64,000 bases of DNA from Niastella caeni (GCF_004834005.1 NZ_STFF01000017.1:17181-81180); one strand, 5' to 3'; positions 43,741-53,783 are shown, numbered from the stretch's first letter. The notes: generated by a model from the sequence alone, not told the origin. Numbers and translations: made by a program.

Positions 43741-44643
43741 TCACCCCCTGAACTCCTTCGGCGTCGAATTATTGAAGCGCTTGAAAAAATGAATGAAATG
43801 CGCCAGTTCTTCAAATCCCAGGCACCACGAGATCTCTGAAATATTCCAGTTCGTATGCTTTAACAAGGCACGGGCTTCCTGAGCTATGCGCCCGGAAATT
43901 ACCTGCGAGGTTGTTTTGCCCATTACCGCTTTTACATTCCGGTTCAAGTGGTTGACATGTACTGCCAACTGGTCGGCAAATTCGGCCGGAGTTTTTAATT
44001 TTATTTGTTGGTTTATTGATTCAACAGGAAACTGTCTTTCCAGCAATTCAATAAAAATGGCCGTAGTTCGCATAGCAGCATTACCCCTGGTTTCAGCTTC
44101 GGCAGCCGAAGTGGCTGGTTGCATTTTCTGTGCCTTGTGCACGAGTGCATACACCAGATTGCGCAGTACATCATACCTGAACTGGTAATCTGATTTAATT
44201 TCAGCCAACATCTGTTTAAAGGTATCGATCACCTCTTGCACAGTTGTCTCATTTAACATAAAGACCTTATCGCCCCCTGGTTTGAATACCGGATATTCTT
44301 TTATGTTACCGAAATGGCTAAAGAAGTCTTCCGTAAAAATGCAAAAATAGCCGCATTGGTTATCATCCAGCGGTTCCCAACTATAAGGGATCATTGGGTT
44401 ACCGAATAACAAAGAATATTTCAGACAATCAACCGTTTTATCAGCATAATGTATACGGTTGTTTCCTATCAACAAGGTGATCTTATAAAAATCTTTCCGG
44501 TTATACGGGAGCGGTTTTGCATTCTTGCCCACGAACGGATCCAGCTCAAAGACATTGAAGTGACCGAGCCCTTCTTTCAGCTCTGCAGGGATCCACTTGA
44601 ATTTCGATTTGTAGAACGCTGAAAGGGTCTGTGTTTTTTCCAT
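43741..44643 (-). CDS. AraC-family transcriptional regulator
   Basis: I start it at ATG 44643 (MEKTQTLSAFYKSK) since the five codons before it add nothing typical. The 300-residue protein has an N-terminal cupin-like sensory part (LGHFNVFELDPFVG, YKITLLIGNNRIHYADKTVD) and a C-terminal AraC domain (TPAEFADQLAVHVNHLNRNV, then ISEISWCLGFEELAHFIHFF and KRFNNSTPKEFRG). This subtype of Bacteroidota AraC proteins often sits beside an oxidoreductase it controls; here an SDR gene lies 59 bp upstream on the same strand. Confidence 0.93.
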   Translation of the reverse strand: MEKTQTLSAFYKSKFKWIPAELKEGLGHFNVFELDPFVGKNAKPLPYNRKDFYKITLLIGNNRIHYADKTVDCLKYSLLFGNPMIPYSWEPLDDNQCGYFCIFTEDFFSHFGNIKEYPVFKPGGDKVFMLNETTVQEVIDTFKQMLAEIKSDYQFRYDVLRNLVYALVHKAQKMQPATSAAEAETRGNAAMRTTAIFIELLERQFPVESINQQIKLKTPAEFADQLAVHVNHLNRNVKAVMGKTTSQVISGRIAQEARALLKHTNWNISEISWCLGFEELAHFIHFFKRFNNSTPKEFRG

Positions 44644-44702
44644 AATCCAATTTAGCAAAAATTAAAAAAAGTCCCATGACCGTGCCCAGGACTTTCATTG
44701 TT

Positions 44703-45545
44703 TCAATAATCGGTTGAAAAGGTAATGTTTTTTAATTCGTTCAGCGACCTGTTCAAATCATCGATCTTTCCTTTTGCTCTGTTATACGCATCGGAACCAA
44801 GGAATAGTATAGTCGGCGGATCAGGCATTTCGGCCAGTTCAATAAAAGCGGCTGCGGCTTTATTTGGATCACCAGCCTGCACACCATGCATACTCCTGTA
44901 TCTTTGGTGTGATTTACGTACCGAACTATAATCGCCAATGCTGTTTTGGGTAAATACCAGCGAATTGTTCGAAAGGAATTCGGTACGAAAAGCCCCTGGG
45001 GCCACTACGGTTGCGTGAATATCCAGATCTTTTAAATCTTGCGCTAACACTTCGGTCATTCCGGTTAATGCAAATTTTGTAGCTGCATACATAGCCCAGC
45101 CGGTGGCTGCGGCAAAACCGGCTATGGAAGAAATATTGATGATATGTCCACTCCGTTGTCTGCGTAAAAAAGGAAGGGCTGCCTGCATTACATAAACGGG
45201 CGCGAAAACATTTACATCAAAACTTTGCTTCAATTCCTGTTCAGAAAATTCTTCAACGGTTCCGCCCATGCCATAACCGGCATTGTTCACGATCACATCC
45301 AACTGGCCAAATTTTTGCACCGTATTTGCTATTGCTTTTTTAACAGCAAGCTTATCAGTAAGGTCAACACCAAGCGGCAAAAATTTATCAGAAACTGCCC
45401 CTGCTGATGAAATAAGCTGTGCCTCGTTTCTGGAGGTAGCTGCGACCCGGTATTCTGCTTCAAGTAATGTTTTCGTTAATGCAAGTCCCAGTCCTTTCGA
45501 GGCACCGGTAACAAACCACACCTTTTTGTTTTCTTTAATATTCAT
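44703..45545 (-). CDS. Short-chain dehydrogenase/reductase (SDR)
   Basis: I start it at ATG 45545, directly before the Rossmann fold; the frame is open 47 codons further without family sequence. The 280-residue enzyme has the cofactor motif TGASKGLG (about residues 14-21), NNAGYG, the catalytic Ser in INISSIAGF and the YAATK active-site Tyr and Lys. It reduces or oxidises a carbonyl/alcohol with NAD(P); TSRN after strand 2 leans towards NADP. Substrate unknown. It is followed by an AraC gene, probably as one transcript. Confidence 0.94.
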   Translation of the reverse strand: MNIKENKKVWFVTGASKGLGLALTKTLLEAEYRVAATSRNEAQLISSAGAVSDKFLPLGVDLTDKLAVKKAIANTVQKFGQLDVIVNNAGYGMGGTVEEFSEQELKQSFDVNVFAPVYVMQAALPFLRRQRSGHIINISSIAGFAAATGWAMYAATKFALTGMTEVLAQDLKDLDIHATVVAPGAFRTEFLSNNSLVFTQNSIGDYSSVRKSHQRYRSMHGVQAGDPNKAAAAFIELAEMPDPPTILFLGSDAYNRAKGKIDDLNRSLNELKNITFSTDY

Positions 45546-45988
45546 TGTTGCTGTTTTTTTGTTTGTATAATAACACTCATGTGCCGGGGTATACCTGGCG
45601 GCCATGGTTGTTTTTATTTCAACAAAATTACAGGCCGGCCGGACGCCATCTGTTGCTGCTATCAAACCGAAAATTGCGTGAATCAAACAAAAAGCAGAAG
45701 CAAGTGGCTTATAATGGAATGATTAAGCAAAACGGAAATATTGATAAAATCGATAATCATTCTCCTTTGATTGAATTTTCAAATTGGCAATAATTTACGG
45801 GTATCGGGGGTAATCGATATTGTTGTATTACCCAACACTTCAGCGGATCGGGTATAAATCAGTTTCTTGTTCATCAACATACAATTAACGAATTTTCAAT
45901 ATCCAACTAATACTAGGAAACAGTTGCCCCGGCCTGTTCATTTTTACACATTCAGGATCTGATACCTATAACGAAAATTCGTTACCCG
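45546..45988. other. Intergenic region between divergent genes
   Basis: 443 bp without a recognisable gene. A minus-strand TAATTTTG (45630 to 45623) could promote the SDR gene. A perfect palindrome with 7-bp arms (45969-45984) lies 4 bp before the start of the next gene. Confidence 0.5.
45969..45984. promoter_or_regulatory. Palindrome at the translation start
   Basis: TAACGAAAATTCGTTA is a perfect 16-bp palindrome ending 4 bp before ATG 45989, in the place where the ribosome would bind. It could be a repressor site or mask the start. Confidence 0.45.
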
Positions 45989-48055
45989 ATGAAAACCGTC
46001 TTACAGGCAAGCGTTGTTAAACACCTTCCGGTAATATTGTGTATAGCGATATTATCAGTATATAACGTAAAGGGGCAAACTTGTCCGCCGCCAGTTGCAA
46101 CCACTATCACTTCCAATGCCAATACGTATTATCCGGGGCTGCAGGCAACGGTTAGCGCAGGCAGTACTGCTGTTGCCATAGGCGCCGCCGCTTATGGAAC
46201 AACGCCTGTAAGTGCGGGTGATATTCTATTGATCATTCAAATGCAGGGTGCGCAGATCATTTCAGCCAATGACGCTACTTATGGAGATGGTGTAAGCAGT
46301 AGCGGTTACCTGAATAATGCTGAATTATACGCCGGTAATATGGAATATGTAGTAGCAACTAATTCCGTTCCGTTGACCGGCGGTACGTTGACGCTGCAGA
46401 CGGGAACGGTTAATAATTATAAAAAAGCCGCTTTTGGCGCCGATGGCCAGTACACTTACCAGGTAATTCGTGTACCGGTATATTACAACCTTATTTTGAA
46501 CGCCGACATTACGGCGCCTCGCTGGAATGGGGCAACCGGCGGAGTAATAGTGATGGCGGTGATGAACACCCTTAACATGAACGGTGATACGATCAACGTT
46601 TCCGGCGCCGGTTTCCGCGGCGGCGGCGGCGTACGGCTGACTGTTGGCAATGAAAACAACCCCGTCTTTGTCACTGCGTCGCCCACCAATGCCAACATAA
46701 TTGCCCAGACTGGCTTCCATGCTTCCAAGGGGGAAGGGATAGCCGGAACACCGCGGCTAATTAACAGCAACCATTATGGTTCTCTGGTGCAAAATACAGA
46801 AGAAGGCTATCCCGGCGGCAGTTTTGGCAGGGGCGCCCCCGGCAACGCTGGTGGGGGCGGCAATGAAATTAACAGTGGCGGTGGTGGCGGTGGTAATGGC
46901 GGCGCAGGTGGAAAGGGCGGCAACACATATGGAACGAATAGGCTGTACGGCGGTAATCCCGGCGCTCCATTCGCGCAGCGAAACCCGTTGCAACTGGTGA
47001 TGGGCGGCGGCGGCGGAGCCGGCGACAGTAATGACGGTACCGGCGCCCCAGGCGGCGGGTTGGCTTCCAGCGGCGCCGCGGGTGGCGGCATTGTTATCAT
47101 CAGCGCCGGCGCCATTATTAACCCGGGGGTTGTATTGGCCAATGGTAGTAACGCAAATAGCACTGTTACCAACGACGCAGCAGGCGGTGGTGGCGCTGGT
47201 GGTAGCGTATTGATCAACGCCCACAGCGGTCATTCCAATCTCACTGTATTTGCCAATGGCGGAAATGGCGGCACTAATTTTTGGATTACTAACAACCCTA
47301 CTCCGCAACACGGGCCCGGCGGTGGTGGCGGTGGCGGTGTTATATGCACCAACGGAACACTGAATGCAGCTTCGGTAACAGGCGGAACAGCCGGCACTAC
47401 AAATAATGGTTCGGGTACTATTAATTATGGCGCCCAGGGCGGCGCTGCAGGGGCATTAATTACAGGAACGGTGGTGGCCTTCCCTCCTACCTGTACGGCT
47501 TTACCCATGAAATTTTTAATGATAAATGGAAAAAGGAACGGGGCGCAGGTATTGATCAACTGGGAGGTTGCCCATGAAAAAGAGGTAACAAACTATACCA
47601 TAGAACGGAGTAACAATGGGACCAGTTTTGTTACAGCCGGCATAGTAAAGCGTGGGAATGACGAGATGGGCAGGTATAACTTTTCAGATGCATCAACCGG
47701 TACAGAAGCGACTGTCTTTTACCGCATCAAAGCACGCAGTACGAACGGTCAAACATTTTTAAGTAAGGTTATTACCATACAAACCGGTTTTTCTGAAGGC
47801 GCATTGGATATAGGTCCTGTTCCTGCCATGGAGCATGTTACACTCAGATGGCCTTCAACCGGCATTAATAAACTCCAGGTTACCATGTTCGATGTAACCG
47901 GTCATGCCGTGCTGAGCCGGCAATACAAGTTAAAAACAGGCCTTAATGAATTGCGGCTAACCGACCTGCAAAGCTTGCCGAACGGAATATATTTTGTCAA
48001 AGCCTCCGATGGCGCCAGTTACCGGAATGGTAAATTGGTAAAATTGCAGCGCTAA
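45989..48055 (+). CDS. Glycine-rich exported protein with T9SS sorting domain
   Basis: The 688-residue protein has a signal peptide (LPVILCIAILSVYNVKGQ), a beta-rich part (about 25-215), a Gly/Asn-rich part with GGGG runs (about 215-490, for example NSGGGGGGNGGAGGKGGN) and a C-terminal T9SS domain preceded by an Fn3-like stretch (VLINWEVAHEKEVTNYTIER). The end (LPNGIYFVKASDGASYRNGK) is the usual sorting signal. Gly-rich repeats of this kind are found in surface adhesins and matrix proteins. No catalytic motif. The high GC of the Gly-rich part creates long spurious frames on the other strand. Confidence 0.85.
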   Translation: MKTVLQASVVKHLPVILCIAILSVYNVKGQTCPPPVATTITSNANTYYPGLQATVSAGSTAVAIGAAAYGTTPVSAGDILLIIQMQGAQIISANDATYGDGVSSSGYLNNAELYAGNMEYVVATNSVPLTGGTLTLQTGTVNNYKKAAFGADGQYTYQVIRVPVYYNLILNADITAPRWNGATGGVIVMAVMNTLNMNGDTINVSGAGFRGGGGVRLTVGNENNPVFVTASPTNANIIAQTGFHASKGEGIAGTPRLINSNHYGSLVQNTEEGYPGGSFGRGAPGNAGGGGNEINSGGGGGGNGGAGGKGGNTYGTNRLYGGNPGAPFAQRNPLQLVMGGGGGAGDSNDGTGAPGGGLASSGAAGGGIVIISAGAIINPGVVLANGSNANSTVTNDAAGGGGAGGSVLINAHSGHSNLTVFANGGNGGTNFWITNNPTPQHGPGGGGGGGVICTNGTLNAASVTGGTAGTTNNGSGTINYGAQGGAAGALITGTVVAFPPTCTALPMKFLMINGKRNGAQVLINWEVAHEKEVTNYTIERSNNGTSFVTAGIVKRGNDEMGRYNFSDASTGTEATVFYRIKARSTNGQTFLSKVITIQTGFSEGALDIGPVPAMEHVTLRWPSTGINKLQVTMFDVTGHAVLSRQYKLKTGLNELRLTDLQSLPNGIYFVKASDGASYRNGKLVKLQR

Positions 48056-48285
48056 GTAATACATAAGCTTTTTTACTTTCCTATCCCTCTAACATAGGCA
48101 CCTCCATTGTGCCGTTCCACATTTTATAAATAGCATTCACTATTATCAGGCCGCAAGGTGAACAACGGCTTCATTTTGTGGATTTTTCCTGTTTAACAGG
48201 CCACATTTGCATGTGCTAAACTATTTACTTTTACGGGTACAGGTCCACGTTGATACATACCTTATTATTCATATAAATATCTAAT

Positions 48286-49878
48286 ATGAAAAATCTATCC
48301 TGGCTCAGTTGTGCAGTATTATTACTGTTTGCATGTAATAAACAACAGCACGTTCCCCTATTGACAAAAAAAACTACAACTACAGCGGCATTAGCCAATG
48401 TTGTAGCGGTAAGTAAAACGACGACTAAGAAAATTTTCATTCACTACATGCCCTGGTTTGAAACGCCTGACTCTAAAGGGGTATGGGGATACCATTGGAA
48501 AATGAATACGCAGAATCCGGAAATTATTGTAAATGGGAAGCGGCAGATTGCCGCTTATTATTATCCACAAACCGGGCCTTATTACTCAGGCGATCCTGCA
48601 ATCATTGAGTACCAATTATTATTGATGAAATATGCAGGCGCCGATGGCGTTTTTATTGATTGGCCCGGAACGAGAGCGATCTATGACTTACCCGATAATC
48701 TTACCAATTCCAATGCATTCATTAGCAAGCTCAATGCAGTAGGTTTACAATTTGGAATTGTACAGGAAGACCGGAACTGGAATGCCGGCAATACCGCTGG
48801 CGCGCATGGTGACTTTGTTTATATGCAAAACAATTATTTCCCGCAATCTAATTATTTGACAACAAATGGCGCCCCTGTTGTACTCAATTTTGGACCGATC
48901 ACTTTTCATACATCTACTGAGTGGGATGCTATTCTACATGGTATCAGTCCGAAGCCCAGGATACTACCATTGTATGGATTTACTTCAGAAGTAGGAACGA
49001 ATAATGCAGGTGGGGAATATCCCTGGATATACCAGAGCCATCCCGGGGTGGTGGATAACTATTATGTACAATCAGCCAATTTTCCTTTGTCTATTGGTGT
49101 AGTGTATCCTGGGTTTAATTCTTTTTATGCAGCAGGGCAGGCAGATGGCCCTACATGGAAAATTCCGTATAACGGAACTTTTGGGATGATGTTAGATAAG
49201 GCACTTGCTTCCCGGGTGAATATTATTCAATTTGCCACCTGGAATGATTATGGAGAAGGAACGATGATAGAGCCTACACAGGAATTCGGATATTCTTTCC
49301 TTACGACTATGCAACAAAAATTAGGCGTTCCTTACACGCAACATGAATTAGAGTTGATCTATCAATTGTACCAGGCCCGGAAAACGTATGCAGGAAATTC
49401 GGCTGTGCAGATGCAGTTGGACCAGGTGTTTATTTACCTGGCTAATTTGCAGGTAACCCAGGCAGAGTCATTATTGAATAATTTGGGTGGTGGAAATACA
49501 ACTACGGGGGTGTATATAAAAAACAGGTGGTTGAGTACTTATTTGTATGAAGATAATGGGCAGGTGAAGTACACCACGTTCCCAGGCGGGAATCAATATC
49601 GTTGGGTACAAGAGACGGTGAATGGACATGTACGATTTAAGAATCTTTCCACGGGGCATTACCTGAATGTAGAGCACTTATATAGTTATGTGGAAAGCAC
49701 GGATGTACCGGGTACTTACTATAGCAGTTATTGGGTGCTGGAAAATTATAACGGGTATACGCGGTTGAAGAATGAATGGAAAGGCACTTATCTCAATTTG
49801 GAGAATCAGAGTGGGTTGGCGCAGTGTACAGTGGTGCCAGATTATTTTGAGAGTAATCAGTGGAGTTTGGTAAAATAA
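48286..49878 (+). CDS. GH99-like glycosidase lipoprotein with trefoil-like C-terminal module
   Basis: The 530-residue lipoprotein has a lipobox (LLLFAC, Cys17) and a catalytic-like domain with KKIFIHYMPWFETPDSKGVW, GADGVFIDWPG and TWNDYGEGTMIEPTQEFGYS, the pattern of GH71/GH99-like domains acting on mannans or alpha-glucans. From about residue 405 a module with three short repeats (YIKNRWLSTYLYEDNGQ, VRFKNLSTGHYLNV, RLKNEWKGTYLNLENQ) resembles a ricin/fascin-type beta-trefoil carbohydrate-binding domain. It should sit on the cell surface. Substrate unknown; catalytic Glu not assigned with certainty. Confidence 0.85.
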   Translation: MKNLSWLSCAVLLLFACNKQQHVPLLTKKTTTTAALANVVAVSKTTTKKIFIHYMPWFETPDSKGVWGYHWKMNTQNPEIIVNGKRQIAAYYYPQTGPYYSGDPAIIEYQLLLMKYAGADGVFIDWPGTRAIYDLPDNLTNSNAFISKLNAVGLQFGIVQEDRNWNAGNTAGAHGDFVYMQNNYFPQSNYLTTNGAPVVLNFGPITFHTSTEWDAILHGISPKPRILPLYGFTSEVGTNNAGGEYPWIYQSHPGVVDNYYVQSANFPLSIGVVYPGFNSFYAAGQADGPTWKIPYNGTFGMMLDKALASRVNIIQFATWNDYGEGTMIEPTQEFGYSFLTTMQQKLGVPYTQHELELIYQLYQARKTYAGNSAVQMQLDQVFIYLANLQVTQAESLLNNLGGGNTTTGVYIKNRWLSTYLYEDNGQVKYTTFPGGNQYRWVQETVNGHVRFKNLSTGHYLNVEHLYSYVESTDVPGTYYSSYWVLENYNGYTRLKNEWKGTYLNLENQSGLAQCTVVPDYFESNQWSLVK

Positions 49879-49932
49879 TATTTGCGCAATCAAATAACAG
49901 TTGCTTATCTCGCACAAAAGCATCGTGAGCAA

Positions 49933-50217
49933 TTATTTCGTCACCAACCCTATCATATTACCTTCAGGATCTTTGAACCAGGCAAACTGTTTGCCATTAG
50001 GCAGGGTCACTGGGCCAATCAGCTTTTCTCCTCCTTCTGTGGCTATCTTTTCCAAATGTGCATAGATGTCGTCAACCTGGATGTATACCATTACATAATT
50101 ATGGGGTTCATGACCCAAAGCAACAATTTGCCCCTGTATACCATCTGTAGTACGGGTGTTCACCAGGTTGGCAAAAGGAATACCGGTGGGCGTCCAGCCG
50201 AACTGATTCTGCTGCAT
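49933..50217 (-). CDS. VOC-superfamily (glyoxalase-like) protein, N-terminally short
   Basis: The 94-residue protein has the second VOC module: VMVYIQVDDIYAHLEKIATE, GPVTLPNGKQFAWFKDPEGN, MIGLV. A complete single-chain VOC protein has about 120-130 residues with a first beta-alpha-beta module that is missing here; an in-frame TGA stands 9 bp before the ATG. It may be a truncated gene or act with a partner. VOC proteins bind metals and act on or sequester small molecules. Confidence 0.65.
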   Translation of the reverse strand: MQQNQFGWTPTGIPFANLVNTRTTDGIQGQIVALGHEPHNYVMVYIQVDDIYAHLEKIATEGGEKLIGPVTLPNGKQFAWFKDPEGNMIGLVTK

Positions 50218-50291
50218 AATTATTCAACGCGGATAAAAGAAAGACCGCAATCCCGCTCCTGACCTGCATTCCAGAAAACGTTAAAAAGCAA

Positions 50292-50327
50292 ACGAAGGCG
50301 TCTCAAAAATAAGAGGCGCCTTTTTTG
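50292..50327. terminator. Intrinsic terminator
   Basis: A 10-bp stem with one G-T (AAGGCGTCTC with GAGGCGCCTT, about 50294-50321) is followed by six T on the plus strand. The rest of the 349-bp gap 50218-50566 shows no gene. Confidence 0.7.
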
Positions 50328-50566
50328 TGTTTTATGGCGATGTATAGAGCGTAATGGAATTGAAGTAATCCCCAAAATTACTTTTTCACCCTCTTCATAT
50401 ATACAAGGGGTAGTTTGGATATTAAAACAAGAGAATTTTGACCATAATAATCACTCATTTGTAACATTTCCTACCCCATCCTGAAACAATCAGACACTAT
50501 GGTGCACCCTTAATGGCATAACATTTGAATCCTAAACGGCTTCAACCAACGAATAAAATCCGTCAC

Positions 50567-53368
50567 ATGAAACAATGTTATCCTAAGAAGCTTTTATTGT
50601 TCTTAATGTTGTACATAATATCAGCAAAGGCTGATGCTCAAACCTATGCATGGAAAAATGTAAAGTATTGCCGGCCCCGATTTATAGTGGCTTTCTGGCT
50701 GATCCTTTTTTGCTTTTCACAAACAAATCTAATTGCACAATCATTTGGTAATGTAGCCTTTGGGGGAGGTGGTTTTATAACAGGGATCATAAGTCATAAA
50801 ACATCAGGCGATGTTTACTGCCGCACAGATGTTGGAGGCGCTTACCGTTGGGATGCCGTAAATTCAAAATGGATCCCTTTGCTCGATTGGAATTCTGAGG
50901 ATGAAACAACCTATCAGGGAGTGGAAGCTTTGGCGCTGGACCCTCAGAATCCAAATAATCTATATTTATTTGCCGGGACTGATTACTTCAATGGTGGAAA
51001 AACAGCGATCTTAAAATCCACAGATAAGGGAAATACATTTTCTATAGTGGAGGTGACTTCACAATTTAAGACTCACGGAAATGCTTTGGGAAGGGGTAAT
51101 GGCGAACGTCTGGCTGTGGATCCTAATAACAGCAACGTCCTATTTTGCGGAACGAAATCAAATGGTTTGTGGAAAAGTACCAACGGTGGTTCTACCTGGA
51201 CGCTGGCCTGGAATGGAGTAACCACTACAACCAATGGAAACGGGATCTGCTTTGTAGTGTTTGACCCTTCCAGTGTTTCGGGAGGAGTTACCCAAACTAT
51301 TTATATTGGAGTATCCCGCACGGGAGCCAATAACATATACAAAAGTACGGACGGGGGCAACACGTTCTCCGCAATTCAGCCTGATAATTCATTTATGCCT
51401 CACAGGGCCGTTTTATCTTCTGATAATTCTACTTTATATGTATCAATGGCGGATGAACAGGGTCCATCGAACGGCAGCAGCGGAAGAGTTTACAAATTGG
51501 CTACTGCTACGGGAACCTGGACCAACATTACTCCAGAGGGAAATAATTACCCTTATGGTGGCGTAAGTGTTGATCCGGCAAATAAAAACAGGGTTATTGT
51601 TTCCACGGTTAACGTCTGGAATAACAACCAGTTTTGCAACAACGTTTGGGGAGATCGTATTTACTTATCTACCGACGGAGGGAGTACCTGGACCTCAAAG
51701 TTGACGTGCACAAGCACCCTGAACACCAATGGCATTGGCTGGATCGCTCCTTATGGGATACATTGGGCAGATTGCATTGACTTTGATCCGTTAAATACGG
51801 CAAGAGTAAGGGTGATGTCGGGGAATGGACTTTTTACCTGCGATGATATCAATGCAACCAACGTTTCCTGGAAATTTGATGTAAAAGGACTGGAAGAAAC
51901 GGTAGTGCTTGATGCTATAAGCATTCCGGGAGGCCCTCTTATAACCGTAATGGGAGACCAACACGGAGCGGTGTACGCTTCGGATATTTATACCTATGCG
52001 ACTCAGTTAATTAACCCTAGTGCTCCTAATAACACCAGTGTGGCATATGCCGCTAACAACACCAGTAAAGTCGTAAGGGTTACAGATAATTTATACTACT
52101 CTACCGATCAGGGGTCAACCTGGACGCAAGCGGCTTCTACTAATGGCGGCGGCTATGGGAAAGTAGCATTGTCGGCAGATGGAAATACCATACTTCATTG
52201 TCCCGGCGGCAGTAGTACAACTTATTATTCAACAAATAATGGAGGTTCATGGACAAGTACAGGTGTTACTAATGTGCAGGATGCTCATCCAATAGCAGAT
52301 TACGTTAACACCAATAAATTTTACATGTATAGCCCTAATAGCGGACAACTGTTAGTAAGTACCAATAAAGGTGTAAGTTTTACCGCCTCAGCATCTAACC
52401 CAGGTCAATGGGGATCAGCACGGGCAAGGGCAGTTCCGGATAATGAAGGACATGTATGGGTAGCTTTGGGCGGGGGCGGATTGAAATACACCACGAACAA
52501 TGGAACCTCATGGACAACTGTTGCCAATGTTACTAATTGCAGAGCTGTTGGATTTGGTAAAGCTGCAACGGGAGCTGCTTATCCCGCTGTTTATATTTGG
52601 GGAACTGTTGGCGGGGTAAGAGGTATGTTCCGTTCTACAGACCAGGGCGCTTCGTGGACACGAATAAACGACGATGCCCATGAGTGGGGAGGCGTGGGTA
52701 ACGGTAATTTTGTAATGGGCGATATGAACGTATATGGCCGGGCGTATATGGCTACAGTAGGACGAGGTCTGGTTTCTGTCGAATCAGATCTGTCGGTGCT
52801 GCCCCTGCAATTTACCCATGCATCCGTATCGCAACGGCCGGTATCACAAAAAGTGTATGCAGATGTGAAATGGCAAACAAATGCCGATGCCGGTATTACC
52901 GGGTATGCAGTGGAAAGAAGCCTGGATGCGGTTCATTGGCAGGAAGTATATACTACCACCGCAAACAGGCAGAATAATTATACATACAGCGAAGATGTTA
53001 CTGCTTTAAGTGGTACCATACGCTACCGTATCAGGGAAATTAATAAGAGTGGTTATGGCAGCTATAGCGCCGTACTTACGCTGCGATTATCAGCTATTAC
53101 CCGAACAACAATTTCTGTAAGGCCCAATCCGGTCATAAATAACGTTATTAATTTGTACCTGAATAGCCAGGCAAAACAACAGGTAGTGGTGCGGGTGGTT
53201 AACCTGTTTGGACAAACCCTTTATACCAGTGCTGTTGTGCCCGTAGAACCAGGAGAGAATGTAATAAATATACCAGCAGATCAGTTTCCCCATAGCAATA
53301 TTTGTTTTGCAGAAGTGTTGAATGCAGCCGGTGGATCAAAGATCGCCACCATAAAAATAATTTTCTGA
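50567..53368 (+). CDS. GH74-like xyloglucanase candidate with T9SS sorting domain
   Basis: I start at ATG 50567. The 933-residue protein begins with two successive signal-peptide-like segments, one ending ISAKADAQ (about residue 25) and another ending FSQTNLIAQ (about residue 57). The body opens FGGGGFITGIISHKTSGDVY and CRTDVGGAYRWD, the characteristic start of GH74 endo-xyloglucanases, and continues with BNR repeats (STDGGSTWTS, STNNGGSWTS) in a double propeller. Asp residues in CRTDVGG and near WADCIDFDP are candidates for catalysis. The C-terminus is a T9SS domain (VRPNPVINNVINLYL ... KIATIKIIF). It would cleave xyloglucan or a related beta-glucan outside the cell. Confidence 0.9.
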   Translation: MKQCYPKKLLLFLMLYIISAKADAQTYAWKNVKYCRPRFIVAFWLILFCFSQTNLIAQSFGNVAFGGGGFITGIISHKTSGDVYCRTDVGGAYRWDAVNSKWIPLLDWNSEDETTYQGVEALALDPQNPNNLYLFAGTDYFNGGKTAILKSTDKGNTFSIVEVTSQFKTHGNALGRGNGERLAVDPNNSNVLFCGTKSNGLWKSTNGGSTWTLAWNGVTTTTNGNGICFVVFDPSSVSGGVTQTIYIGVSRTGANNIYKSTDGGNTFSAIQPDNSFMPHRAVLSSDNSTLYVSMADEQGPSNGSSGRVYKLATATGTWTNITPEGNNYPYGGVSVDPANKNRVIVSTVNVWNNNQFCNNVWGDRIYLSTDGGSTWTSKLTCTSTLNTNGIGWIAPYGIHWADCIDFDPLNTARVRVMSGNGLFTCDDINATNVSWKFDVKGLEETVVLDAISIPGGPLITVMGDQHGAVYASDIYTYATQLINPSAPNNTSVAYAANNTSKVVRVTDNLYYSTDQGSTWTQAASTNGGGYGKVALSADGNTILHCPGGSSTTYYSTNNGGSWTSTGVTNVQDAHPIADYVNTNKFYMYSPNSGQLLVSTNKGVSFTASASNPGQWGSARARAVPDNEGHVWVALGGGGLKYTTNNGTSWTTVANVTNCRAVGFGKAATGAAYPAVYIWGTVGGVRGMFRSTDQGASWTRINDDAHEWGGVGNGNFVMGDMNVYGRAYMATVGRGLVSVESDLSVLPLQFTHASVSQRPVSQKVYADVKWQTNADAGITGYAVERSLDAVHWQEVYTTTANRQNNYTYSEDVTALSGTIRYRIREINKSGYGSYSAVLTLRLSAITRTTISVRPNPVINNVINLYLNSQAKQQVVVRVVNLFGQTLYTSAVVPVEPGENVINIPADQFPHSNICFAEVLNAAGGSKIATIKIIF

Positions 53369-53438
53369 TCGCTGAGAATAAGGTTGGGTTCCGGCTTGTA
53401 CTGATTGCGTACCTTTTTCACAAGAATACTTCGAACGC

Positions 53439-53476
53439 AAAAGCCCCTTCAAATCCGATGATTTGAAGGGGCTTTT
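53439..53476. terminator. CCTTCAA-family terminator, copy 3
   Basis: A perfect 17-bp stem (53439-53455 with 53460-53476), loop CGAT, is followed by a T run. It shares its core with 25021 and 31871. Beyond it, 53484-53505 has a CGCCGG...CCGG stretch comparable to the tRNA-end-like flanks at the other copies. The rest of the gap to 53783 shows no gene. Confidence 0.8.
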
Positions 53477-53783
53477 AATTTTTTTTCGCCGGAACAACCG
53501 GACGAATATAGAACCTATTGAAAGGAAGTGCAAAACTTTTGCAGTATGAAGATTATGGAATAAGGCCTGACAATATCTTACATGACGATTCAAATTGGAT
53601 TTATTATTCTTTATTGTCAACGCAATTGCAGTAAATTTTTGGGCATACAAGGTCCTATTTATAATGAGGAATTGAATTATAAGCTATTTTTGAGCATTCA
53701 GGAACCTCAAGCTGGCTTAAAAGATACGTATTCACAGCTTAATATTCAGTAATTTTAAATATACAAAATTATTGAGAACAAAT

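Noticed and set aside
46757..47311. Long minus-strand frames (184 and 136 codons) inside the Gly-rich gene
   Set aside because: They are the complement of GGN-rich codons and give Pro/Ala-rich sequence without domains; the plus-strand gene with signal peptide and T9SS end explains the region.
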